A DNA stretch of 64,000 nucleotides from Membranipora membranacea (lineage: Eukaryota > Bryozoa > Gymnolaemata > Cheilostomatida > Membraniporidae), in NCBI GenBank assembly GCA_914767715.1, contig OU612066.1, positions 34,880,283 through 34,944,282 on the forward strand, given 5' to 3'. Position 1 is the first letter of the stretch. Every line of letters begins with the position of its first letter. The translations under genes and the position numbers were made by a program. Under the pieces are notes generated by a model. The model saw only the letters and a program-made list of their open reading frames with translations, was not told where the DNA came from and made no database searches. Below, one piece after another: positions 1 through 10,680 of this stretch.

Positions 1-449
1 ATTCTCGCTGAGTGCCCTCATATAGCAGATCAGAGATCACAGTATTAGTGAAAACTTGCTGGCTTTGTAATTGCAGATATACTTTGAGCAGCTTGGATTT
101 CCAAAGAACAGCAGAAACTCTCCCTAACCCCCACATCGATTCAGTAGGTAGAGTAACACCCTATAATATATCGATTGATACCTTTAATTCATTGCTTAAA
201 GAGGGAGTTCAGTTCAGATTCACTTTCTCCCATCCCTATCCAGGTTGATAGATCAACCAATTCCGATTCTGTACATGTGCTCCATTTTGGCGCCAAACAC
301 ATCATAAAGATTTGCTTACCGTAATCCCTCACCTATAGATCACGCGATTTATAAGTGAAGGCAGCTGTAAGAGAGTAGCATATAGACGCGACTATCATTT
401 GTAGCACTTTTATATTTAACTTGGACTAAGACCTAATATAATCAATGAA

Positions 450-522
450 GCTGAATAGCTCAGTGGTAAAGTGAGTGACTTTTAATCACAAAATTGTGAG
501 TTCCAAACCCACTGTGGGCAGC
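450..522 (+). repeat. tRNA-Lys(TTT)-like sequence inside the transposon
   Basis: The 73 nt have a perfect A box (TAGCTCAGTGG), an anticodon loop CTTTTAA giving TTT, a plausible T arm with loop TTCCAAA, and a T5 run directly after (523-527) like a Pol III terminator. The acceptor stem pairs at only four to five positions and the B box is poor. It is therefore more likely a degraded tRNA or a tRNA-derived SINE head than a working tRNA gene. Confidence 0.45.
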
Positions 523-633
523 TTTTTCCCCAAAACTACTCATTTGTAGTGAGTGAATGTGTGCCACAAAATTCAAATTTTTCAACAATCAGCATATCAT
601 ATCTCTCTAGCAGTCTTTCAAAATAAACAAAAC

Positions 634-783
634 ATGCCAAGAACCTCATACACCATTCAGCAGAAACTGGAAGTATTGAGAACAGTTGAAAAGAATAACA
701 ACCTTGACAAGACTGCAAGGGAATTGAACATTAATAGACACTTTCAAAGATGGAGAGCTTCCAAACATCAACTACTGATATGA
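634..783 (+). pseudogene. Transposase N-terminal helix-turn-helix fragment
   Basis: The reading frame from the ATG at 634 begins MPRTSYTIQQKLEVLR and contains KTARELNI followed by FQRWR. This is the usual layout of the N-terminal DNA-binding helix-turn-helix of pogo/Tigger/CENP-B-type transposases. About 50 codons remain before a stop at 781; the second DNA-binding domain and the DDE domain are gone. It sits inside the TIR element at 319-939, which supports a transposon origin. Whether it is still expressed cannot be judged. Confidence 0.55.
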
Positions 784-800
784 TTCACTTATAAGACACG

Positions 801-869
801 GTGTCTTATAGCTGTGGGGTGTCTTATAGCTGTGGGGTGTCTTATAGCTGTGGGGTGTCTTATAACTGG
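801..869 (+). repeat. 18-bp tandem repeat, about 3.8 copies
   Basis: The unit GTGTCTTATAGCTGTGGG repeats at 801, 819 and 837, with a partial diverged copy from 855. It is built from the same CTTATA words as the transposon's terminal repeat and lies just inside its right end, so it is a subterminal repeat. Confidence 0.85.
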
Positions 870-941
870 AGCAATTTTATTTTTTCAGAGGGGGGTGATT
901 CACTTATAAGTCCGGTGACTTATAGGTGAGGTTTTACGGTA

Positions 942-3093
942 CATTGATAAGGAAGGATTTGATGTCATAGGTAGGACACCCATGAACAATGCCCTATCAC
1001 TCAATAATGATAATGACTGATTTACATTTAGCAATTTTTCTCAGTAAATAGTTATCATTTTTTTAAATAATTATAGCTACTCATTCCTCAACTTTATTTG
1101 ACTTTGCTGATGGATTTTTGAAATCTAATTTTCTTTTTTTTAAAAGAAAATTAGATATGAGAAAGTGTAGGAATACAATAATTTTGAGTACAGTTTATAG
1201 TTAATGACAGGGTCACAATGTGTGCCACAGCAGGTGCACTGCAATTATTGATTTCCTAGTAAAATCAACAGATCATTAATCATCATGATTTAGGCTATTA
1301 AATATGGCTCAATATAGCCTGTCTTGACCAGACATGCTATGCTCCGTGCAGTTACTGTGATCTCATAAGTTTTAAGGATTTAATTTTGAGCTTGCAAATT
1401 GGTAAAAGTAAGTTTCATAAAAAATCTTTTGGTCCATATTATTACTCCCCGCACAAGTAATCCCTGTAGATAGTCTACCAAGTGAGGCAGAAAATCGATT
1501 TGTAACCTCAGTGTTTACAATTTTGGAATCACTTTGAATTACAATTTAATTATGATCAAGTCATTATTGTGCTTTTTTACCAATTTATTGATCAATGCAA
1601 TGAGCAATTATGTAGCATAACGACTTCTGCTGATTTAAAAATATTAGGAGGAAATACTTTTTAAAATAATCATCATACACTCAAGCTTTCAGTTATAGCA
1701 TGATGAGGCACAAAAAATAACAGGAACCTTGTGCAAAAAAATCAACATATTATCATAGTTCCTGAAAAAATTGAGCCCACAACCTTATGCACGAGAGGCA
1801 GCCGTTATCTTACAAATAATTTATAATTTAGAAACAGACAAATTTTAGTGCTCTTAAATATCTTCTCAAAAATAAGTTATAATTCAGAAAGACATAAATT
1901 TAGTGCTCACAATATTCTCATCAATAATTCCACAACAACAAAATTGTATCAGCTATCATCCTTAGTAATGCCGATCAGTATTGGATTCACAGGTGTAGTA
2001 ATGTCCATTATATTTAAGACCCAACAAGCTCAGGTGTCTGCTTGGCACCAGTCTTAGATCATCTAATGACTTGCAGCCTGACTCTTTGAGAAATTTTAGG
2101 GTTAAAATTGGGGTATGTGTGTATTGCTCCTTGCAAATGTTGCAGGTACATACTTTTCCTGCTAGCCATGAACCTCCTTTCCATTCCTGGCATCTGTCAT
2201 AGCATTCTCCTATTCCTGGATACAAATTTAACATTGCATATCTGTCTGAAAAAATATATGTTTTTGAATAACATGTAAGATGCTAGCAAAACTATTGGAC
2301 AAGTGATTGAACCAATTGAATCTCTAGCCTTATACTGATAAATAAGGATGGTAGATGGTAAGCAGTTCAGCTGAGATCTAAAAGTCTTTTGTCTCAAGGT
2401 CCAATCTTTCACTCACTAGCCACTATACCGCATGCATTTTTCTATGACTGAAAAAAATGATGATGACGCATGTGCAAGTGCTGCATCAAGTCCTAATAGT
2501 TCTATAACCAGTCTTCAATCAAATAAACTTACATGGAATACTGCCATCTATGCAGCGGTGATATTTAGCTGAATATGTAAAGCATATCAGAGAGAGATTT
2601 GCGAATATGATGAGAAAAGACTTTGCTGTATCCATTCTGTGCCTTGTATGAAGACAACTGCTATGAGGTTAGGGATATTTGGTCGAAACTGGGAAGCCTT
2701 TGGCAATAGCTCATGTTTTAAATGAGACAGAGATCCAAGACATTATTGTGGTCAGATATGGTGGAGATAATCCAGCTTAGTAACGTTTTCTCCGACATGC
2801 ACAAGGAAGGCGCCCAATCAAACTCTTGCTAGTAACTTGTGCTTACGTCAATTTCAAGCTAAACCTGCTTACCTATTTATTATGTGATGTTGTCACAATA
2901 AAGTGGTTAATCATTCCGATATAAAAAATAGTTTAGAGCCTGTCCTCAAATTTTTTTTCAAACCATCATAAGAACTGAGTGTGTGAGACTCTTGATCAGC
3001 TGGAAGTTGTGAAGTGAGAAGTGAATATCATGGCAGAGAAAAACCGATTACACAATACAACCTTTATATTTAATTTATTTGTGGTGTTTGTAG
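942..3093. other. No recognised gene; one weak Cys-rich exon candidate
   Basis: This stretch is AT-rich with short reading frames only. On the - strand, a good acceptor (TTTTTTCAG, ending about 2248) precedes an open frame down to about 2000. It encodes a Cys- and Trp-containing stretch (YDRCQEWKGGSW, then VCTCNICKEQ). I cannot assign it to a family and found no partner exons, so it is left as a candidate only. Confidence 0.35.
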
Positions 3094-3260
3094 ATCCGGA
3101 ACTTGCTGAATATGCTGCTAAAGACCCTGAAGCAGGGTATGAGGTCATAGGACAAACTGATCCATACACAGAATATTGGACAATCAATGAATGCGATATG
3201 ATAAGAAACTTCAAAGGGCAACCAAGGTTTCGCAGCAATGCATTAATGGCTAGTAAATGA
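3094..3260 (+). CDS. Candidate terminal coding exon, unknown protein
   Basis: A frame opens right after an acceptor-like TTTGTAG at 3087-3093 and runs to TGA at 3258-3260. It codes for about 55 residues including DPELAEYAAKDPEAGYEVIG and YTEYWTINECDMIRNFKG. The composition (acidic, mixed hydrophobic) looks protein-like rather than random AT-rich sequence. No upstream exon or polyA signal could be tied to it. It could be the last exon of a + strand gene, a relic, or chance. I do not recognise the family. Confidence 0.3.
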
Positions 3261-3550
3261 TGAGCTAGGCAGCATCAGCTTTGTGCATGACGCGGTGCAA
3301 AACTCAAAGTAGTTGCTGACTCTATGCTGGTTAACGCTTCAGTTTAGGGGAGGTTCCAAGATATTGCTGTAATGATGATAGAGCACAGGCTAAATAATAA
3401 CAGGAACAGGAAACTGCTCTGTGGTATTCTATTTTAGTTGAGTTTGAGCGCCTGATGGATGAATTGTTTCACAAGATTTCTGGCTAAATAATCACCCGAA
3501 TTAGATTTTGTCTTTTTCCCTATCCAGAAGGTGCAATCTGCTATTAATCA

Positions 3551-4111
3551 ATGAGAAGTTGTTTGAAATCCTGGTTGCCCTTTAATCAACATCGCAGTCA
3601 AGACTCTGTGATTGAAGTGTTGCCAGAAAGAGAGGATGAACTCTTAACTAAAGACACACCCCAACACACACTTCTATCTTTTCTGGAATCTGTGTCAAGT
3701 GACTTAAGAAGAAAAGGGATAAATTTACAAGAAATTTGTGAAGAATCAAAAAATCCTGAAGAGCACGAAACTAATAGTAGTAGACTGTCAATTGCAGCAG
3801 CTGATGACAGTCAGGATATCGCACTGCGCAAACAAGCCGAGGATGAAAACTGGTCAAAAAGTAACCGCTGTCAAACAGAAGTGGCAAATAAAGAGGGTAT
3901 GCCAGTAACGACACAAGGAAATATCCGTGAGGCCAATGAGCCAAAGCTCCCGCTTCGTTTGACTTTGGATGAAGACCCTTCATTCTCAAATTGTGAGCTG
4001 CATTCAACAGAAGCCAATCAAATGAGCAATCATGCAGATAAAACACCTCCTGCAGGATGTGTTGATTATGAAGACGCAATGAGTGTGTATGACTGTTACT
4101 CCATCGATTAG
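3551..4111 (+). CDS. Unknown acidic protein, 186 codons
   Basis: The ATG at 3551 follows an in-frame TAA at 3545, so this is the first possible start. A good acceptor (TTTTTCCCTATCCAG, ending 3527) lies just upstream and suggests a spliced 5' leader. The frame is open to TAG at 4109-4111, with an AATAAA at 4187-4192. The product is hydrophilic and acidic, rich in Asp, Glu, Ser and Asn, with no signal peptide, membrane segment or recognised motif after a short CLKSWLPF start. It is probably disordered. Codon use and the 3' signal favour a real gene, but no family is recognised. Confidence 0.5.
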   Translation: MRSCLKSWLPFNQHRSQDSVIEVLPEREDELLTKDTPQHTLLSFLESVSSDLRRKGINLQEICEESKNPEEHETNSSRLSIAAADDSQDIALRKQAEDENWSKSNRCQTEVANKEGMPVTTQGNIREANEPKLPLRLTLDEDPSFSNCELHSTEANQMSNHADKTPPAGCVDYEDAMSVYDCYSID

Positions 4112-4192
4112 TTCCTGTCTTTCAGATTTTTAATATTATGTTTGCTATTCATTTATTGTATCTGGCCTTTCTCTTTTCGAAGTCATAATAAA

Positions 4193-5024
4193 ATGCCATG
4201 CAACATTGTTGATAAACAAAATCAAGCGTTTCAATTCAGCAAGTTTTTCCTGCTTTCAAAGATTAAGGTGCTTATCAGGCACTAATCTCTTTGATTAACA
4301 TAAAATCTTGCCAGCAGATGTACGCCAGTATGAAAGAAATTTACCAACATTGATGTGAATTGTGGTTTGCAATACTAAGAAGTATTTCGGATGTTTCGAC
4401 AGATGTCTTCTTTTTTTGTTTCAGATTATAACAAGGTATCATGTGACATCCTGGAAAATTGAAGAGTTATGCAAAATCACTGCACTTTTGTTCATATTAT
4501 CACGTTCCAAATGAAAAAAAAACATAGTTTAGGATTATGTAATACAAAAACTAAGTATTTGTTGTAACTTAAATGGCATTACTACAAGACAAATCTATAA
4601 GCATAATATTATGGACCTACAAGTGATAATTTAGTTGAGACACTGTATTGAAAAACCGGCAGAGAAGCATGTGTGCGTACTACGGCAGACATTAGATAAA
4701 CTTGTATTCGGACAATATTACTGGGGTCAAGAGATCAAATGAGTTTCAAAATATCCCCTCAACTTTGATCTTACATGATCTACCTATTGCATTGTGTGTG
4801 AGAAAAAAGTTCCTTGAACTATCAGGTTAGATAACTGCAGACTATCGGATGTCGTAGCGGTAAAATATTGCTTATGGTCTCTGATTGGTGGACCCAAATA
4901 CCTATTCATGAAGAGCAGTCAAATAATTCTATTATTTTTACCTAAGAGATCTGCTGGGCAAGTTCAATGCTGCAGCTTGACATATGACATACATTAATAG
5001 TTGTTCCCATTATTTTTGGCAAAG
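4193..5024. other. Intergenic; left end of the inverted duplication from about 4,715
   Basis: Nothing coding is seen. From about 4,715 the sequence matches, in reverse complement, intron 4 of tetraspanin A near 27,430-27,745. Examples are the shared ATTGCATTGTGTG, CGGATGTCGTA.CGGTAAA and CAGCTTGACAT blocks. Confidence 0.6.
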
Positions 5025-5723
5025 GGATGCTCGGACAAAATAGCGGACATTGTAAAAACCTTTTGTGAAGCTATAATAGGAACAATGACTGCTGGATTTT
5101 GCGTACAGGTGAGCCTCACTATCAGTGTTTAAAAGTATTTCGTAAAAACATGAGACGTTTGGCCATAAAAGGAGGTGGGTCGTGTTTTAATTATCAGAAT
5201 CCCAAATAATTTGGGTTGAACTTAAGATCAGGATTGTGAAACTAACCTTCACTTTAAGTGAAGGTCCTAAAAAAGTTAAATAAGAATGAAAATATCGTCA
5301 ACACCCACCAATATCCCGTCAATTTTTGCTAAGATAATATATTGAGTTTAACCAATTGATACTCGCTGAAACCATCATTTATGGTTACAAACAATGTTGA
5401 CAATGACATTGACAACTGTATCTAAGTGATGCTGACTATTTGTTTGGATGAATTCAGTTGCAATGGTTTGCTATTGAGGTATTTGAAAATAAGTAAATTT
5501 TGGTTTTAAGTAAAGAGGGAGCAACTTCAAAGTGTAGCATGAAGATTGTAGGAATTCAAGTGTGCGTTGATGACATAATTGATACTGATTATATTGATAT
5601 TTTAAACTTTACTCACAACTTGTTATGGTGATTATGGTTCTCTACTTTGCCAAGAGATTTCCTCAGCTGCCACAGTGGGATGGCTGCTGCGGTGGACAAT
5701 CCTGTAACCGCAGAAAGGGTTAG
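5025..5723 (+). pseudogene. Truncated tetraspanin copy (last two exons only)
   Basis: 5,025-5,108 matches exon 5 of tetraspanin A with the same 84-nt length, the Gly-Cys that ends the large extracellular loop (GCSDKIADIV) and the start of TM4, and a GTGAGC donor. 5,619-5,723 matches exon 6 (end of TM4 and a Cys-Cys tail). The acceptor before the second piece reads CACAA instead of the CAG seen in the intact gene, so splicing should fail. A G-to-T change makes the stop four codons early. Exons 1-4 are absent because the duplication breakpoint falls in intron 4. This copy was incomplete from the outset. Confidence 0.85.
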
Positions 5724-5735
5724 ATGTTGACTAGC

Positions 5736-8157
5736 TGATATGCTGCTTATTATTTACCCGGATAATTTCACTACCTCATGGCATCTCGCTGTTGAAAACT
5801 TTAGAGATGATAAATGCGCTGCAATCAAAAGTAATTTTTTTTATATACTGTTGTATATTTATTTCAACATTTGACCACTTTTCAAATGAGGAATGTGTTG
5901 TGTTACGGTTTTGGAGATGCCCTGCTACCAATTAATCACATTTTTAAAACAATTGACTCCTAATGTGTCTGCTCAATTCAAATTTAATTTCCTATTTTTG
6001 AATTATGCTTCATTTCTCTCAAATAAGGTTTAAGTGTTTCTCGCTCATACATACTATGTGAAGGCCAATTCATATCTTGCCAATAACATCGTAGTATGCA
6101 GAGCCTTCACTCCTTCATAATCTGGCAGAATTTTTACTACATATTCAGATAAATCAGCTTGGATACCCTCATATCTATGTAGGGTTATTGAAGATTTGAT
6201 AAGTATCAGTCAAGAGATCAATCACAAGAGTCATGGTATGCTTGCATGTGATCTGTGTCAGTGCAATATTCTGGATGCTTTAGTCACCATTATATAACGT
6301 CAAATTGTATATACCTGGTTTTGAATACAAGGCAGACGAGGGGTTTCTATCATTATTGTTATACTGGACTGGGAGGGAGGGGGCTGCTAGGGGTGATGGG
6401 AGGTATCATTGACATACATTTGTCTAAAATAAATAAACATAAGTATGCAGTGAATGTATCCACTGATAAGTGTTTAATCCGTAATACAAACAAAACCAGG
6501 TAATAATTAAAATTCTGCACAATCATCACCACATGTTGCAACATACCTTGCTGTTAGTATGATAGGAAAATTGTGGAAGTGAATTGCATAGCTTACAAAA
6601 AGAAACACTTTTTTTGCCTTGTGATTAATACTGTCGTGGGAGTAAAATCATGTCATGTGATAAAACGCAAAATCACCAAGGGAACCGGTGAATAATATCG
6701 GCTGATGGAATGCAACTTATCCCTATACCACGGTTTCATCGAAAATGCGAGTCTACAAGTTGTTTAGGTGTTATATTGTTTTTGTTTAGAAATTTGAAGA
6801 TTGATTCAGTTGGCTGGCCTCAGTCCATGGGGACCAAATACTGATTATCAGTTTTTTAAATTCTCCAATTCTTCTGGGTTTTCATTTCAAATAAATAACT
6901 ATAGAATAGTGCCTATGAAAGACCCACAAGGATTAATGCTCTGTATGAAGTTTTAAGTAACACTTTTGTGTGTCCCCAGTATTTTAGACTTCTTTTACAT
7001 GTCCAAGTTTATATTCCTTCCTTATTAACTGTACTTACAAGCACGGCTAGGCTCTCATACAGTTTTCCTTAACATGCTAGTCTATTTGTCAATCTTTTAC
7101 ATCTTCCGTCGCTCTAACATAAATTGTTGGAATATATTGATGAAAGACATTGACATCACATAGTTTCCGGGCATCCTGAAAACCCCTACCGTGCCTCAAC
7201 CTTGCCCTCTGTCTTGAAATTTGCCTTTTGCCTTTTAAAATACAGTATTTGACAAACTAAATTGTCCCAATAAATAAATTTGGTCGATGTTTTTCGCGCA
7301 GACATAACAAAAGAAATGGCTAGTGAGAAGGCTAGCGCAGCAAAATAAAATAGTGTTATAATGGCTCCACCTGGAGACCAATAAATGTAATCATTTCAGA
7401 TTTAACATTGCACAAGTGAAAAACTGATGGGACAACTCTTGAAGAACATTTCGAGGAACTGCCTGCATAATGATCAATATTGTTGTCTATTTTGTATAAG
7501 AGAGCAGTTTTGTTTTAATTCACAAAACACTTGCCGAAATTGAATATACATTATCTGAAATTAAAAACATAAACAGTTGAATATTGAATATTATGCCAAT
7601 AAATTATTAAAAAAAATAGAATAAAATAAAAATTAATTATTTTTATTTCTATCATTACAGATGCTTCCTTAACACTATCCTGCCTCTGATCACTGTTTCA
7701 TGTTAATAGGGAGTTATTCAGTTCAGTTCAGAGGTACTACAGTCAAATTTTCAAATTTTTATACTAGAATTACAATCTTGTATCCATTGAACTATATTTT
7801 TTTATTTCTGATGCTCATAGTCAACAATCTCGATGACTGTGTTGCTGAACTGAGCAAACAGGACAACATGAGGTTTTGCAATTAAATTTGGATGCCTGCC
7901 TATGAAATAGAACTGAATCCGTAGAATTGTTTACAATTTCCAGCCAGCCTGGATATAAATACTAACATAATCCTGTACATCTCACCTCAAACCGTTCTCA
8001 GTAGTGTTTGTAATGGGGGTGGGGAAGTCAGGACTCTTTTATCTAATTCCCATGCACAATGGCAGACAATATAAATGTGGATGTTTTATATACAAACATG
8101 TGCGTTAAATTTATAAATAAATAAAAAATGTATTTTAATATTTTATATACATTTAAC

Positions 8158-8191
<34 letters not shown>

Positions 8192-8960
8192 GTATATATA
8201 ACAATACTTATATATAAAAGTGGATCCGTTAAATATAAACGTGGATGTGGAATATGAGCATGATTCAGTTAAAAAGATATCATATTTGAATAACCAGAAA
8301 AACCAAGGTGAGATAATTCTCAAATGTAAATTACGCCATGCATTTCACATCTCTCGGGCAAGTCCTAATATCTATCAACAAATGAAATATTAAATGTGAT
8401 TGGTATATTTCAAAATAACTTAGAACTTCTCGTTTCATCAGGAAGGACCTTTTAAAAGGGAGCGCAGGACGTGACCCCTTCTATGGTAGGTGGACTTATT
8501 GGGGCTAACACCCATAGCAGTTGTCAGGTCCTTGACCAAAATCTACACGTATATTGTCAGTTCGGCAGTTATATACAATATGCTTAATTTTTATATTAAA
8601 TATCCTGTACATAATAAATGCAAATCAATGGCAAAGTCAGCCTGAAGATTTGCTGAGCTCAACTCCACTTCAAGGGTGGTTGGCCAGGAGCTTTTAGAAT
8701 GTGGCCTGATTACTAATCAATGATTTTTAAAACTTTTTTGTTAAAACACATATTAATGTCTGAGCAATGGTTCCTTGTCTCATCAAGGACCTGAACTCTG
8801 AATGGCTGTTGTATGGGAAATACCGAAAGGGTGGAACGCCTGGCCCTTACTTGACTAGGGTTTGGATTTCAGGCTAATAATATCAAGCGAAACAAACTCA
8901 CCATAAATGAGCAGAGAGAAGGTAACTCCTGGATAGAGAACTTATGCAGTTAGCAACTGT
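5736..8960. other. Non-coding part of the left arm
   Basis: No exon is supported. 6,355-6,405 holds the single-copy ancestor (GGGCTGCTAGGGGTGATGGG) of a minisatellite in the right arm. A TA microsatellite lies at 8,165-8,200. The block 8,240-8,760 matches 23,930-24,480 inverted. Confidence 0.6.
8165..8200. repeat. (TA)n microsatellite
   Basis: An almost pure TA dinucleotide run, broken once by AG near its end. Confidence 0.9.
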
Positions 8961-9090
8961 CAGAGCTTTTGCCTAGAGGGAGTCGTACTGGTGATCAAGC
9001 CAACATAGCAGAGCTTTAGCCGAGCTTTTGCCGAGAGTGAGTCGTACTGGTGGTCAAGCCAACCTAGCAAAGCTGTTGCAGAGAGAGTTG
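8961..9090. repeat. About 59-bp tandem repeat, two copies plus a partial
   Basis: GAGCTTTTGCC, GAGTCGTACTGGTG and TCAAGCCAAC recur at a spacing of about 59 bp (8,963 and 9,022), with a decayed third start near 9,069. It abuts the 3' end of the LINE that follows. Confidence 0.8.
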
Positions 9091-9107
9091 CATGCAAGAT
9101 GGGCCGT

Positions 9108-10411
9108 GTATTGATAATAATAATAATAAACTTTAATCCGTATATCAAATGAGGATAGAAAAAGCTGTAATATATGTCAACCATTGACTTTTGGTCAATG
9201 GCTGGACGGAGGGCTAGCATAATCATCATAGTTAAATTTAATTTCTTTTTCAGTCTTTTAAAATGCTCATGGAAAGTTATGTTGCAGTCTAACTCAAGTC
9301 CTAAAAATTTGGTGGTTCCTTTTTCTTTTAAAATAGAGCTCCCGAATTCGAGCTTGTAATCTTCAGGGTTAAAAATTTTGTTTGGGGCTTTAAAAGGACA
9401 TGAAAGGTTTTCTCATAGTTTATAACAAGACGGTTGGTGATACACCATTCATTTATCAAAGGTAAGTTTCTTTTCATAACTTCAGGTTCAGTACTAAAAA
9501 TATTTGTATCATCAGCAAAAAGTATATAATTTAGATCCGGGTGCTGCATTTAAAAGGTCATTAATATAAATTAATATTACAGTGGCCTGAGAACTGAACC
9601 CTGGGGAACACAAATCTTGACTGGCAATAAACCTGACTCAACATCATTTACCAAGACAAACTGTTTTCTATTTAAAAATCGAGGTTTTTATCATCAGGTT
9701 GGCTAAGTAGGTTATAAGTGGTGCCAGGGTTAGTTTATTATCTTTTAAATCTTGCATTGGTATTCTATCAGGTCCTGTAGCTTTCTTATTGGAGAAGCTA
9801 TCAATTATTTTAAGAGTAACAGCGGTCTCAATTTCAGTGAAACAAGATTCAGCTGCAAAAGCATTATCAATTTTAAGAAAATAATTCGAAAATTTGGTTG
9901 CAGTGGCTGGAAGACTTTCTGCCAGATTAGTACCAACGTTGATAAAGAAATCATTAAATTTATCAGCTACGGAAATGCTTTGATCACCATCATGTCCAAG
10001 ATGAATTTTCTCATCAGAACCATTGGTATCTTTTTTAATAAAACTCATAAAAAATCTCCATTTTTCATTGGTATTCCCACAACACTTATCATACTGAGCT
10101 TTGTAATGCTCTTTCCATGCCATGTTTACGCAGTTTGTTACGTAATTTCTTAGTTTCCTATACTGCATTTGTAATTCACCATTGAATGGTTGTAATTTGC
10201 TCATTTTGTGAAGCTTAGTACGTTCTTTTGTAAGCGTAAATAATTGCTTATTCATCCAAGGTTTCTTGAAAGTAGAATGCTGATGCTTTCTGGCACTAAT
10301 TTTGTTGCTTGCATCATCAACACATGAACTTAGTTTTTCGATGAAAAGTTTAATGGCTGCATTGGTGTCAGAAATTTCTGTAATGGGGGATTTTGTAAAC
10401 AAAGGATGCAC
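9108..10411 (-). mobile_element. LINE family X, copy 1, degraded
   Basis: Reading the - strand from 10,411: a 247-codon frame with the pre-RT linker (KPWMNKQLFTLTKERTKLH) and the start of the RT domain (NKKATGPDRIPMQDL). A second frame (9,549-9,328) holds the catalytic motif LNYILFADDTNIFS, and a third (9,229-8,960) holds the post-RT motif YPHLIYG. Much of the RT core between GPDRIP and FADD is missing, and frames are broken. A TTA-type microsatellite tail at 9,113-9,133 marks the 3' end. It is the same family as the outer LINE at 53.3-56.7 kb, here with the FADD motif intact. It looks like a CR1/L2/jockey-related non-LTR element; the clade was not assigned. Confidence 0.8.
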
Positions 10412-10429
10412 ACACCTGCTTATGATCTG

Positions 10430-10680
10430 AAATGTCCATTGAGAAGCATAACAACGCTAACCAGTGATACCTAATATCAGCAACAACTACTCAAACAACA
10501 AGTAGAGCTTGTGAAGCTAATGAAAGAAGTTGACCTGACCTGAGCTAAGCTGGATATGGCAGCAGCGAGGACATCATGCATCAGAGTTCCATATCGGACA
10601 CTTATCTTGCTACTCATCGCTGTGTTTATAATCTTCTGTTTGATAAGGTAACTTGGCATGATGATTACGATCTATTGGTC
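10430..10680 (+). repeat. Direct repeat copy 1 around a sulfotransferase first exon
   Basis: This matches 10,988-11,250 over GTCCATTGAGA.GCAT, AGAGCTTGT, GCTAAGCTGGATATGGCAGCA and GATGATTACGATCTATTGGTCC. Spacing is about 560 bp. Both copies include the start codon and membrane-anchor exon. Confidence 0.85.

Larger units (their letters stand above)
319..939 (+). mobile_element. Non-autonomous pogo/Tc1-mariner-like DNA transposon
   Basis: The ends form terminal inverted repeats of about 41 bp: left 319-359 beginning CCGTAA, right 898-939 ending TTACGG. Both share CCTCACCTATA and TTATAAGTGAA blocks with a few mismatches. A TA dinucleotide flanks each end (317-318 and 940-941), the target duplication typical of Tc1/mariner/pogo elements. 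Inside lie a tRNA-like segment, a fragment coding for a transposase-type DNA-binding domain and an 18-bp tandem repeat. No catalytic DDE domain is present in the 621 bp, so it would need a transposase in trans. The family call rests on the TA duplication plus the internal helix-turn-helix fragment. Confidence 0.8.

Noticed and set aside
450-522. A functional tRNA-Lys gene
   Set aside because: The acceptor stem is mostly unpaired and the B box is poor, so it is kept only as a tRNA-like repeat.
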